Made by a program: the position numbers and the translations under genes
The notes under the pieces: generated by a model
The model's database searches: none
Seen by the model: only the letters and a program-made list of their open reading frames with translations
Told to the model about the DNA's origin: nothing
In this document: piece after piece, positions 37,039-45,333 of the stretch
Position numbering within the stretch: the first letter of the stretch is position 1
Layout: the number at the start of each line of letters is the position of its first letter
Assembly (NCBI RefSeq): GCF_000218785.1
Contig: NZ_AFPO01000012.1
Location: 186,001-250,000 of the forward strand
Reading direction: 5' to 3'
DNA: 64,000 nucleotides
Source of the DNA: Idiomarina sp. A28L
GTDB lineage: Bacteria; Pseudomonadota; Gammaproteobacteria; Enterobacterales; Alteromonadaceae

Positions 37039-37097
37039 ATGTTCGCTCATTAGCAAACATAGTAGCCTATTATTTATTTAATTGCTATATGGCGAAC
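37039..37097 (-). promoter_or_regulatory. Paired operators upstream of hipBA copy 1
   Basis: ATGTTCGC-TCATTA-GCAAACAT (37039-37060) is a dyad with one mismatch. A second site (37082-37097), read on the minus strand, is GTTCGC-CATATA-GCAA. Both have the form GTTCGC-N6-GCAA and are centred 39 bases apart, which fits cooperative binding of a HipB dimer pair. Confidence 0.7.
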
Positions 37098-37207
37098 TTT
37101 TGTTGTGATTGTTGAATTAGGTTAAACTAAGAGATTGCAGTATAATAACTAAACAGTGAGGCGTAATTGCTTCAGTAGTCGTTAACTATCGATTTAAAGG
37201 CGGAGAA

Positions 37208-37945
37208 GTGCTAAAGCCAAAAATCATTGTTCCTCAACGCTTTCTTCATCAGCAACTGATAACGCCAGGAGCGGAGTTTGGAGTGCTGTGCTGGAATACG
37301 CAAAAGCTTACCCAAACGTTAAAATTTCAACTCGCACTTTCGCGTTTACTAGAAGAATTCCCAAGCTTATTTTTATTGTTGCAAGAAGCAAAACTAGCCT
37401 CCAACAAAGATTGGCATTTGCCCCACTGGTCGTATGCATTAGCACCGAATATGCAAACCAACCGTTCACATTATGGCGTTTTAACCGCCAGCCAATACGC
37501 ATTTACCGAAGCGCAGCCACTCCTTTCTCACCATCGGGAAGGCATGTTCACTACTCATAAAAGCTACATGCTATCGTATCACCCAATCTCGGATGAACAA
37601 TCACTTTTAATCGTGAATGTGCACGCCATTAATTTTGTTCGAACAAACCATTTTTTGCGTGAGCTCGAGCTACTGAAAGCAGAGCTTTTACACCATGAAG
37701 GGCCACTTATCGTGGCTGGCGATTTTAACGTGTGGAATCGGCAACGGCGTTTACACTTGCTCCGGTTTTGCCGCAGCGTAGGCTTACGCCAAGCCAACAT
37801 GTTCGATGCCCAGCACATTAAAACCTACCGACAAAACCCACTCGATTTCATTTTCTATCGCGATCTCGGGCTAAAAGAGGCAACGGCCATCGACACAACC
37901 ACCGTTTCTGACCATAACCCCATTTATGCGCGGTTCGTGTTATAA
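37208..37945 (+). CDS. Endonuclease/exonuclease/phosphatase (EEP) family protein
   Basis: A 245-residue EEP-fold enzyme with the family's metal and catalytic motifs in order: VLCWNTQK, LLQEAK (metal Glu), NVHAINF, AGDFNVWN, LDFIFYR and SDHNPI (catalytic Asp-His). It is probably an active nuclease or phosphodiesterase; the substrate cannot be read from sequence. It starts at GTG 37208 just after GGAG. It is divergent from hipBA and has no partner. Confidence 0.87.
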   Translation: MLKPKIIVPQRFLHQQLITPGAEFGVLCWNTQKLTQTLKFQLALSRLLEEFPSLFLLLQEAKLASNKDWHLPHWSYALAPNMQTNRSHYGVLTASQYAFTEAQPLLSHHREGMFTTHKSYMLSYHPISDEQSLLIVNVHAINFVRTNHFLRELELLKAELLHHEGPLIVAGDFNVWNRQRRLHLLRFCRSVGLRQANMFDAQHIKTYRQNPLDFIFYRDLGLKEATAIDTTTVSDHNPIYARFVL

Positions 37946-38082
37946 ATTACTGATCATAGGCAAACACCACGCCGCTGCCAGTGAAGCATTGGCGCGGGTG
38001 TTGCATTGACATTTGGCTACTCGAGGCTCTTGTAGGCGTCGAGGTTATTTACCTGCTCTAAATGAATAATCGAGGAACAAAA

Positions 38083-38538
38083 ATGCGAAAGCTATTACTA
38101 CTACCCCTCTTTAGCTTAAGTTTGTGCACGCCTGCGTTGGCTCAATCTAAAGCCGATTTCGAGCAGCTTGAGCCAACGCTCGAGCGCTTTTTAGAAGGCG
38201 CTAGCGCCAACGATGCGGAAATACACGACGCCTTCTGGCACGCAGATCTCACTTACACCAGCTCAAGCGGTAACCGATTTGGCAAGCAAGAACTGATGGA
38301 GGGTGTTATTAGCGCCGGCCCCACCGAACCGGTTGAAGGCTATTCGCAAATATACAGCGCTGAAAACTTTAGCTATAAAACGTTCGGTGATTTGGTAGTT
38401 ATCAATTTCGTTCTCGTATCAGAAACCGAGAGCAATGCCGGCTATGGCCGAGAAGAGTTCTACAACAGCGGCGTTATGCTATGGCAAGATGGCCGCTGGC
38501 AGGCAATCAATTGGCATGCCACGCGGCGTATAGAGTAG
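38083..38538 (+). CDS. Exported SnoaL/DUF4440-like protein
   Basis: A 151-residue protein with a signal peptide (LSLCTPALA-QS). The mature part has the NTF2-like pattern (ERFLEGASANDAEIHDAFWHADLTYTSSSG ... DGRWQAINWHATR), as in DUF4440 proteins. GAGGAA lies before the ATG at 38083; the ATG at 38062 is less likely. Function unknown. Confidence 0.8.
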   Translation: MRKLLLLPLFSLSLCTPALAQSKADFEQLEPTLERFLEGASANDAEIHDAFWHADLTYTSSSGNRFGKQELMEGVISAGPTEPVEGYSQIYSAENFSYKTFGDLVVINFVLVSETESNAGYGREEFYNSGVMLWQDGRWQAINWHATRRIE

Positions 38539-38924
38539 CCTAGCGGCTACTTCATGTTCTGGATGTAACAAACCCGGCGGGGCTTCAAAATGCAGATGTG
38601 GCCGCTGCCAAAGCCACTTTTTCAATTCGATTTCATTCAAAGCCATTGCTTACCTTCAGCGCAGTTCGAGAGTGAGCCGATCAATCATATATTCGGCTCA
38701 CGCGACGAGCCAAATAATGAATGGAACTGCCTCATTGTGCAAATAGCGCTGAGTTGCTTGCTCGTTTAGTACAATCTTTAATCGCTACGCCACAACTGAT
38801 TTTCTTCGTGTTTTTTTAACGAGGCTCCATTTTATGCAATATCACGACAAAAAGTGTCGCGGTTCTCAACCTTATCCTTTATTTGTTAAAATGCCAGCCT
38901 GAAATTAATGATGGAAAAACGTCT
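38539..38924. other. 386-base gap with a hairpin and a possible gene remnant
   Basis: No intact gene. GTGAGCCGA (38672-38680) pairs with TCGGCTCAC (38693-38701), a perfect 9-bp stem with a 12-base loop and no T run. On the minus strand a 55-codon frame (38646 down to 38479) begins MALNEIELKKW, which recalls the N-terminus of DUF3024 proteins and may be a decayed fragment. The promoter of the next gene must lie in the last 150 bases. Confidence 0.4.
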
Positions 38925-39926
38925 ATGGCTCAGCTCGGTAGGAACGACCCATGCCCTTGCGGTAGTGATAAAAAATTCAAAAAATGCTGCATGAATAGCG
39001 TTGGCAACCAAACCAATGAAATTCGTGATGCGCTCGAGCAAACGGTTGCAATGAATCCGAATTTGTCCATCGATGAGCTTAATTTAGTGGCCGAGCGCAT
39101 GATGAACGACCGGAATAACAATCCTGTTAACGACTTTTGTGGTATTTCACCCAACCTAATGCAGAACTGGCTTTATGCGCCGTTCAATGCGCTGCAGGGA
39201 ATTAAAATCAATGCGCCTACAGACTTCAGCACCAGCCCCGTAATGCGTTACTTGGAACTGATGATTAACGCGGCTATGGAAAACAACGGTAAATTTAAAG
39301 CGACATCGAAAGGGAATTTACCCACTTTTATCGTGAAACAAGCCACCGAGCTTTGGCCAGAATTGCTTACATCCGATTACCCCACGCATATCAGTATCAG
39401 TGAATTCGCGGGTGCAAACGAAGACAAGTTCAACGCCCTGCACTACACTCGAATTATCGCAGAGTTAGCAGGCATTATTTACCGCCGTGGTGGCTACTTT
39501 TATGTGAAAAAAGACGCCCAAAAGCAGTTCTTAAAACATGGGATAGGCGCCTTCTTTATGCCAATGCTGGAGGTTACAGTTAGTCGCTACAACTGGGCGT
39601 ACTTCGATAGCTACGGTGAACACATAAGCATACGCCTATTTTGGGTGTTTATGCTTTGGCGCATCCAAAAACACCGATCTCTGAACCAGTTAGCCACAGA
39701 AACCGCCACCGCGTTTCCAGATATTTTTGCTCAAATTCCACAATCACAATATACCACCGTTGAACGCACATTCAGCCATATCATCGAGATTCGTTTTATC
39801 GCGCGCTTCTTGCAGTATTGGGGCTTTTCGAAAGCCTCCCCTGGGCGTTATAGCCCAGAAGTAGAAACGCCTTACAGCGTGGAACTGCAACCCATATTTG
39901 CACAAACCTTTGTGTTTGAGGTTTAG
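38925..39926 (+). CDS. SEC-C zinc-motif protein
   Basis: A 333-residue protein that begins with a SEC-C zinc motif, GRNDPCPCGSDKKFKKCC (Cys-x-Cys...Cys-Cys), followed by a helical domain of about 300 residues that I do not recognise. SEC-C motifs bind zinc and serve as protein docking tags. The ATG at 38925 is chosen so that the motif starts the protein. The last nine codons and stop are duplicated at 41615-41641, next to the helicase end, showing that this gene once met the helicase gene tail to tail. Confidence 0.8.
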   Translation: MAQLGRNDPCPCGSDKKFKKCCMNSVGNQTNEIRDALEQTVAMNPNLSIDELNLVAERMMNDRNNNPVNDFCGISPNLMQNWLYAPFNALQGIKINAPTDFSTSPVMRYLELMINAAMENNGKFKATSKGNLPTFIVKQATELWPELLTSDYPTHISISEFAGANEDKFNALHYTRIIAELAGIIYRRGGYFYVKKDAQKQFLKHGIGAFFMPMLEVTVSRYNWAYFDSYGEHISIRLFWVFMLWRIQKHRSLNQLATETATAFPDIFAQIPQSQYTTVERTFSHIIEIRFIARFLQYWGFSKASPGRYSPEVETPYSVELQPIFAQTFVFEV

Positions 39927-39955
39927 CCACGTATTACCGAAAAGGCTTAGAAGAG
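39900..39955 (+). repeat. Left 56-bp direct repeat flanking abiE copy 2
   Basis: It matches 41615-41670 at 50 of 56 positions without gaps. This copy contains the real 3' end of the SEC-C gene and, on the minus strand, a decayed copy of the helicase C-terminus that reads LF-stop-AFSVIRG. Confidence 0.9.
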
Positions 39956-40070
39956 GAGTTGGAGCTTAAACACATTTGAATGCGACGCATGCCGACGCAC
40001 CCTGCCGGCTTAAGGATTGGTGACTGCTACGATTTTTCTGGGAGATTACACAGTGACGTAGTACTTTAAG

Positions 40071-40991
40071 CTACATCCGAAATTCGTTGCCCCCACCGTT
40101 ACTGAACAGTGCGCGGCGAACTTCGGTAAACAGTTTCACAAGTGTATTGCTTAAATACGCCTGAAATTTGCTTTTACCCAACGTACGGTCATAAACGTCG
40201 GTTGGTAAAAAGCGTTGCATTTCATTCACGAAGTTATCACTCTGAACCAGCTGCGGTAGGCGTTGAATAAGATCGTTCAACATCGCTTCGTAGTCATTTA
40301 GTTTATAGTCAACTAGCTTCTGCTGCACCAAGTCAGTATTTAACTTGGCGCCTTGTTGAAGTAACCATGGCAAATCCCAAATATCCCGATTTCGCGTATA
40401 TTTTTTGGTAGCAGCTAAGGACACAATCTTGTCTGCCATAATTTCGTCTAGCGACTCAGTCATTACAAGTAAATCGCTATAGCCACTTGGCAAAAACTGA
40501 TAGTTTGCCTGCAGCGCTAAAGGTTGCTTGGTATATGCCGGCACATTCGCAACCTCAAGTTTAATGCGTTGCTTTGGCAAGCTTTTGTTTTCGGGTGCAG
40601 TTACGACCGCAATCTGCCATTTTTCAATTCGCAACTCAGCGTAGGTGGGTTCGGCCTTCAGTTCGTTAGGTTCTTTTACTGTTACTTCAAGGCCGTAGCG
40701 ATTGCCAATGTAGGTTTCAATACAAGCCTTCATCTCAGCTAGTTGCGACGAACTAAAGTCATAGCCACCAGCGAAGTCTAGATCTTCACTGAAACGGTTT
40801 CCGCCATAACATAAGCGTAGCGACGTGCCACCTTGAAAAATGAGAGAGTCAAGCAGCCCTGCCTGTTCAAGTGCATAAAGAATATCGTAATGCAGCAGTT
40901 CTTTCTCAACTACGGCCCGCATATGGCTCACATGTTGGTCGGCCATGGCGCGCTCAACAAGCTGTAAAAAGTTTTGCTTATCCATGGTCAT
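40071..40991 (-). CDS. abiEii: AbiEii-type nucleotidyltransferase toxin (copy 2)
   Basis: A 306-residue nucleotidyltransferase toxin with GG at 54-55 (FQGGTSLRLCY), DLD at 70-72 (SEDLDFAGG) and KKYTRNRDIWDL as the later motif. It is clearly diverged from copies 1 and 3, for example in CYGGNRF where they have CYNSSRL. GAGG lies 6 bases before the ATG at 40991, within the antitoxin gene. Expected to transfer nucleotides to RNA or another target when unopposed; the target is unknown. Confidence 0.9.
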   Translation of the reverse strand: MTMDKQNFLQLVERAMADQHVSHMRAVVEKELLHYDILYALEQAGLLDSLIFQGGTSLRLCYGGNRFSEDLDFAGGYDFSSSQLAEMKACIETYIGNRYGLEVTVKEPNELKAEPTYAELRIEKWQIAVVTAPENKSLPKQRIKLEVANVPAYTKQPLALQANYQFLPSGYSDLLVMTESLDEIMADKIVSLAATKKYTRNRDIWDLPWLLQQGAKLNTDLVQQKLVDYKLNDYEAMLNDLIQRLPQLVQSDNFVNEMQRFLPTDVYDRTLGKSKFQAYLSNTLVKLFTEVRRALFSNGGGNEFRM

Positions 40992-41517
40992 TTAATACCT
41001 CAGTATCAACTAAATGCAGATTGCGGCCGACCTGTTTTAAGTCACGATAGGCGGCAGCCTGCGTGGCGAGCCGAAGCGGACGACCAACTTCAACGGAATT
41101 ATCCAAAATATCGATAACGTCGCGCTTGGTATGGGTAAATTCGATAGTACCAAAGGGCGTTTTAAATTCACCTGAACGGCCGGTGGTCATTACCGTTAAC
41201 CGATCAATTGGAATTTGTGAAATAGCACCGTATTCTGACAACGCAGACTCAAGGCTGACATAGTTGTATTCACCGCGTCGAATAGCACGCGCCACCAGTT
41301 CTAGCGTGCTACTACCCTTTGAACGTGCCGGCATGTAGACAAAAACACCATTACTCGTCCGCACCAAAATGCCGTCTTTAATTAGCCGTTTAATACCAGC
41401 GCGCAAATTTGCTTCACTGTCTTCATAAAAAATTTTTCTGAGATCCGACAACGCATAAACGTAACGACCTTGTTTGTCGAAATCAGATAATTTTCGAATA
41501 GCGTCGAGTTGCTTCAT
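40978..41517 (-). CDS. abiEi: AbiEi-type antitoxin/repressor (copy 2)
   Basis: A 179-residue protein with an N-terminal winged helix (YALSDLRKIFYEDSEANLRAGIKRLIKDGILV) and MTTGRSGEFKTPFGTIEFTHTKR as antitoxin signature. It overlaps the toxin gene by 14 bases. A strong inverted repeat lies 13 bases upstream of its start, so autorepression is likely. Confidence 0.9.
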   Translation of the reverse strand: MKQLDAIRKLSDFDKQGRYVYALSDLRKIFYEDSEANLRAGIKRLIKDGILVRTSNGVFVYMPARSKGSSTLELVARAIRRGEYNYVSLESALSEYGAISQIPIDRLTVMTTGRSGEFKTPFGTIEFTHTKRDVIDILDNSVEVGRPLRLATQAAAYRDLKQVGRNLHLVDTEVLNDHG

Positions 41518-41529
41518 CTCACTTGGTTC

Positions 41530-41561
41530 ACACTAATAGTAACTTTTATTACCATTAGTGT
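41530..41561 (-). promoter_or_regulatory. AbiEi operator of copy 2
   Basis: ACACTAATAGTAA (41530-41542) and TTACCATTAGTGT (41549-41561) are inverted 13-base arms with one mismatch and a 6-base spacer. The outer sequence GTGTAGACCC and the core ACACTAA are shared with the operator of abiE copy 3. Confidence 0.8.
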
Positions 41562-41614
41562 AGACCCGTTGCGTTCTTGTGGCAATATAGTGTTACATTA
41601 AGACTGGTATGTTG

Positions 41615-41670
41615 GCACAAACCTTCGTGTTTGAGGTTTAGCCGCGAATAACCGAAAATGCTTGGAAGAG
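41615..41670 (+). repeat. Right 56-bp direct repeat flanking abiE copy 2
   Basis: The counterpart of 39900-39955. It contains the true 3' end of the helicase gene (minus strand, LFQAFSVIRG-stop) and an orphan copy of the SEC-C gene end (plus strand, AQTFVFEV-stop) with only one silent difference in that part. Confidence 0.9.
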
Positions 41671-44600
41671 CTCGTCGGTGAGGGGTTCACTGAGCCGCCA
41701 GGTAATGTTCATGGGTTGTGAGCCGTGGTAGCTAACAAAATCAACCGACCCGCAGGCGCGATATGGGCTTTGTTTGTTGAGGCGCACGAAGAGCTGAAAT
41801 TGCCAGCCATTTTGAGCCTGCTCAATGTATCGCCTACCTGCAGGTGTGCTAGGGCGCGTAGAGCTTTGCGATTGCCAGTGGAACAACGAACGGCTAATGG
41901 CATAATCGTCGTACGCCACGCCTTCATGAAGTGCGTCGGATTTGTCGAGCGTTACGAACAGTAATTCAGTTTTTTGCTCAGTCAATCGCAGCACCCCTGC
42001 TTGAAACGGCGATGCTGTTGTTTCCGTGTAATAACCGATGGCGGCGAGAATTTCCCGAACATTATATGCACTGTGCAATCTCAAAGGCGTATCTTTTAAA
42101 CCAGAAAGCGGCGCATATACTCTGCTAGTGCGGGCATCTAAGTAATCAGCAAGCTCTACTAACTCATTACATACTTCCCGTAATGCAGCGAGTCGCTCCA
42201 TCACACTTGCAATGGTAAGTGCACCACTGCCACCAACTAGCTGATAACACAACATGAGCAAGCGAGTTTTATTTTCTGCAGTAACTTCTAGCTCACCAAG
42301 GCTGGCACCCAAAGCTCTCATTACATTGAGTTGCTCCACGTCATCAACATGCAAAAGCGCAGCAAAGCGGCGGCTAAAATAGCGCTCTTCTTCAAGTTGG
42401 TGAGCGGTTACTTCCTCGGTAGCTATTTTCGCAGCCCGCTTCAGTGGGATCCAGCCAGTTTTACCAGTTCCGGTAGCCCGACGGTAAATATCATCAAGCT
42501 CAAGCTGTTGTTCGTTTAAGAACTGGCTGAGTGAATCCGCTCCGCCTCTGGCTCGGCAATGAGCGAGCTCTTGGGCTAATCGATTCCAACTGAAATTCAC
42601 CGCCTCTCGCAACGAGGCAAGAACTTGTTCACGGGCGTGGCTTTGCAATTGAATGTGGCAGCCCATGGGCAGCTTACCAAAGCCCTTCTCAACACCTTCC
42701 ATAATACCTTTGCGAGAAAGCCCGGTAATGGCACTGTAAAGTACATCGAAGCGGAAGTTGCCTGTGGAATTACCCACAAAATCAATCACCAAACAGCTCT
42801 CTTTGCCTTCATGCAAACGGAGCCCACGGCCAATTTGCTGTTGAAAAAGCGTGGCGCTTTGGGTTGGCCGCAACAACAGCAAGGTATCAACAAAAGGCAA
42901 ATCCACACCTTCGTTATATAAATCAACCGTTACCAGCACGTTTATTTCTCGGCGCTCAAGCATCCGGGGTAACTCTTTGCGCTCAGTAGCCGTTGCTGCG
43001 CCGGTGATTAAAGCGGCTTTGATACCCGCGTTATTAAACATTTCCACCATGAACTCGGCGTGGGCAATGGTTACACAAAACGCCAAAGCACGGCATTCCT
43101 CAATATTGCTCACCAACCCTTGCCAAGCATTCACAATGGCTTGTGCACGCACATGGTTGCCGGTTAATACCGCATCTAACGCACTAATCTCTCCCGCTTG
43201 TCGCCAAGGAACTTCGCGATAATCCGTATTGTCGGCACAGGCATAGTATTCAAAAGGCGCCAACAATTGCTGATCGAGCGCATGCCAAAGGCGTAACTGT
43301 GCGGCAGGCCAGCCGTCCGGGCGCATATCAAAATGGGTGAAAATGCTTCTATCATCGGAGCGCTCAGGCGTAGCAGTAAGCCCTAGCAAATAGCGCGGCT
43401 GAATAGCCTGGGCAAACTGAGTAAAACTATTAGCGGCAATGTGGTGGCACTCGTCGATCACCACCACACGCCAATAATCGGCCCCAAATTGCTCAACCAG
43501 ATTCTGGCTCAATGCACTTTGAATGGTCGTGAACACATGGGAATAACCGCTGGGTTGATGTTGTCCTGAGAGAAGCTCACCAAAATTACCGTCGCGCAGC
43601 ACATGCCGATAGGTATTCAACGCTTGCTCGAGTATTTCTTTACGGTGCGCCACAAACAACAAACGCGGTTGCCCACCCTCTCGCTCACACAAGCGTTTAT
43701 AATCAAACGCGGCCATTACGGTTTTACCCGTGCCCGTTGCAGCCACCAGCAAGTTCCTAAAACGGCTATGCTCGCGTTCATTCTCAAGCTGATCCAACAA
43801 AATACGCTGGAAAGGCTTCGGTTGAATATCGAAAAAAGTGGTGATGCCTTGCACCACTTCGTATTGCCCGCCTTTCTCGCGTACAAGCGCGTCTTTAAGG
43901 GCGAGTTGATGCTCTGCGTTCTGCGGGTCGTAGGTTTGAAATTCTTCGTCTTGCCAAAGGGTTTCAAAATGGGCTTTGGCGCGGCTAAAAAGTGCTTTTT
44001 GGCCCCTTTCGGTAAACTTCACTGTCCATTCTAAACCGCCCATAAGCGCTGCGCCGGAGAGGTTTGCACTGCCCACATAGGCCGAACCAAAACCGGTTGC
44101 TCGTTCAAAAATCCAAGCTTTAGCGTGTAGCCGAGTTCGCCGCCCATCGAGAGATACTTTCACTTGGGTATTCGGCAGCGCGGCAAGTTGATCGAGCGCT
44201 TTTTGATCCGTAGCACCGATGTAGGTGGTGGTAATAATGCGAACTTTGGTTTGCGAGTGCCCCGCCGCGTTGAGCGCCGTGATGCGTTTCAAGGTGTCGA
44301 TAATTTTGCGCACACCCGAAACCGTAATAAAGCTCACCAGAATGTCCACTGAATCGCAGCTATTCAGCTCACTTTGTAGCTCATGTAAAAGCGCGGGAGA
44401 ATCTTTTCCCGAAGTAAACAGCCATGGCTGCGCAAGACCAATGGCTGGCAGTTCTAATGTTTGGCTCGGTGGTGAAATACTCCGGAGTACTTGAGGAGGA
44501 TTTGTTATTGGGTTTGCTTCACTCTCAACCTGCGCAAGCTGCCGCGCTTGAACTAGCAGTGCGTTTAGAAACTCCACTTGCCGTTGTAAGCGCTCTTGAC

Positions 44601-44790
44601 CGCTGCCACCCGATTCTGCAACTTGCGCTAGAATATCGGAAATCTGCTCAGTAATAGCATGAGCTAAATGGCGTGCACCGGTTTCTAAATTAAGGCTCTC
44701 AAGCTCCGCACGGTCGCCAAACTGCGTCAGCGCCTCGCCTAACTCCGAAGTTCTGAGTAACTCATACAAACCCTGTGGCAAATCTGGCAT
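41638..44790 (-). CDS. PLD-like / SF2 helicase / DUF3427 protein
   Basis: A 1050-residue protein. After an N-terminal region of about 120 residues comes a PLD-like nuclease domain (HAKAWIF 222-228, YVGSANLSG 238-246), then a superfamily 2 helicase: AATGTGKT (about 350-357), VVVIDECHH, LGLTATPERSD, TVDLYNEGVDLPFVD and QQQIGRGLRLHEG. The C-terminal 170 residues (NVREILAAIGYY ... ELLFVTLDKSD ... SRSLFHWQSQSST) fit DUF3427. It is a larger relative of the 815-residue protein at 12482. Such proteins are common in defence islands and are thought to act on foreign DNA. It has no adjacent partner except the convergent SEC-C gene before the abiE insertion. Confidence 0.9.
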   Translation of the reverse strand: MPDLPQGLYELLRTSELGEALTQFGDRAELESLNLETGARHLAHAITEQISDILAQVAESGGSGQERLQRQVEFLNALLVQARQLAQVESEANPITNPPQVLRSISPPSQTLELPAIGLAQPWLFTSGKDSPALLHELQSELNSCDSVDILVSFITVSGVRKIIDTLKRITALNAAGHSQTKVRIITTTYIGATDQKALDQLAALPNTQVKVSLDGRRTRLHAKAWIFERATGFGSAYVGSANLSGAALMGGLEWTVKFTERGQKALFSRAKAHFETLWQDEEFQTYDPQNAEHQLALKDALVREKGGQYEVVQGITTFFDIQPKPFQRILLDQLENEREHSRFRNLLVAATGTGKTVMAAFDYKRLCEREGGQPRLLFVAHRKEILEQALNTYRHVLRDGNFGELLSGQHQPSGYSHVFTTIQSALSQNLVEQFGADYWRVVVIDECHHIAANSFTQFAQAIQPRYLLGLTATPERSDDRSIFTHFDMRPDGWPAAQLRLWHALDQQLLAPFEYYACADNTDYREVPWRQAGEISALDAVLTGNHVRAQAIVNAWQGLVSNIEECRALAFCVTIAHAEFMVEMFNNAGIKAALITGAATATERKELPRMLERREINVLVTVDLYNEGVDLPFVDTLLLLRPTQSATLFQQQIGRGLRLHEGKESCLVIDFVGNSTGNFRFDVLYSAITGLSRKGIMEGVEKGFGKLPMGCHIQLQSHAREQVLASLREAVNFSWNRLAQELAHCRARGGADSLSQFLNEQQLELDDIYRRATGTGKTGWIPLKRAAKIATEEVTAHQLEEERYFSRRFAALLHVDDVEQLNVMRALGASLGELEVTAENKTRLLMLCYQLVGGSGALTIASVMERLAALREVCNELVELADYLDARTSRVYAPLSGLKDTPLRLHSAYNVREILAAIGYYTETTASPFQAGVLRLTEQKTELLFVTLDKSDALHEGVAYDDYAISRSLFHWQSQSSTRPSTPAGRRYIEQAQNGWQFQLFVRLNKQSPYRACGSVDFVSYHGSQPMNITWRLSEPLTDELFQAFSVIRG

Positions 44791-44883
44791 GCAGCCTCCT
44801 TACTTGGAAACTTAAAGTGCCAGGAAAATTTGTGAAGGGCAAGTTTGAGGTGTGAATTAGTAGCGCGATTCAAAAAACGTGCA

Positions 44884-44976
44884 TCAATGAATGTAGTAGC
44901 ATAGTTTTAACTCACCCACGAACGCACTAATTTCAATGGGCTGACAACAAATTTGACGATACACAATTTGTTTCAA
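44884..44976 (-). pseudogene. Remnant of a CPXCG-type gene
   Basis: The minus strand reads QIVYRQICCQPIEIS, then runs out of similarity to a stop at 44884. This matches QIVDCQICCQPIELT of the intact CPXCG protein at 32430-32624, but the first Cys of the second pair is now Tyr-Arg and the N-terminal CPYC half is missing. It lies directly downstream of the second 98-aa gene. Confidence 0.7.
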
Positions 44977-44991
44977 AGCGATTTTATGCAA

Positions 44992-45288
44992 TCAATGCAA
45001 TCGGTGTTCGCGCCGAGCTTCGATTTGTTTGGCTGGTAACTCGTTACTCAGCATCGGCCGCAGCGCGGCTTGCACCTGCGGTAACAACACAGAGAACTCC
45101 TGCAAGAATACCTGCTCTGATACCTCATCATTGAACATCAAAGTTACCATCAGGCTCTCGGGAAAGCGCTGGTAATTCACCTCATGCGTTAACCAAATAG
45201 AGCCTTCGAGCTCCGGCTTCATAGCTTCACAAACATCGGTTAAACGCCGAATGATTTCAGTTTCCAGCTTTTTGTCAGATTTTCGCAT
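44992..45288 (-). CDS. Conserved 98-aa protein, copy 2
   Basis: A 98-residue paralogue of 35196-35492: MRKSDKKLETEIIRRL, WLTHEVNYQRFPESL, FNDEVSE and KQIEARREHRLH. It lies 45 bases downstream of fic, as copy 1 lies downstream of hipA. Unknown function. The two copies bracket most of the island, so they might derive from one ancestral locus split by insertions or by segmental duplication. Confidence 0.78.
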   Translation of the reverse strand: MRKSDKKLETEIIRRLTDVCEAMKPELEGSIWLTHEVNYQRFPESLMVTLMFNDEVSEQVFLQEFSVLLPQVQAALRPMLSNELPAKQIEARREHRLH

Positions 45289-45333
45289 GGTGATTCACTC
45301 CCGCTTACACAACAGATCTTACTCAAATGCTTC

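Noticed and set aside
39956-40070. GC-rich dyads beside abiE copy 2 as an integron attC site
   Set aside because: No GTTRRRY core or matching R box pair, and no integrase.
43603-44034. Open frame opposite the DUF3427 helicase
   Set aside because: Shadow of a strongly motif-supported gene.
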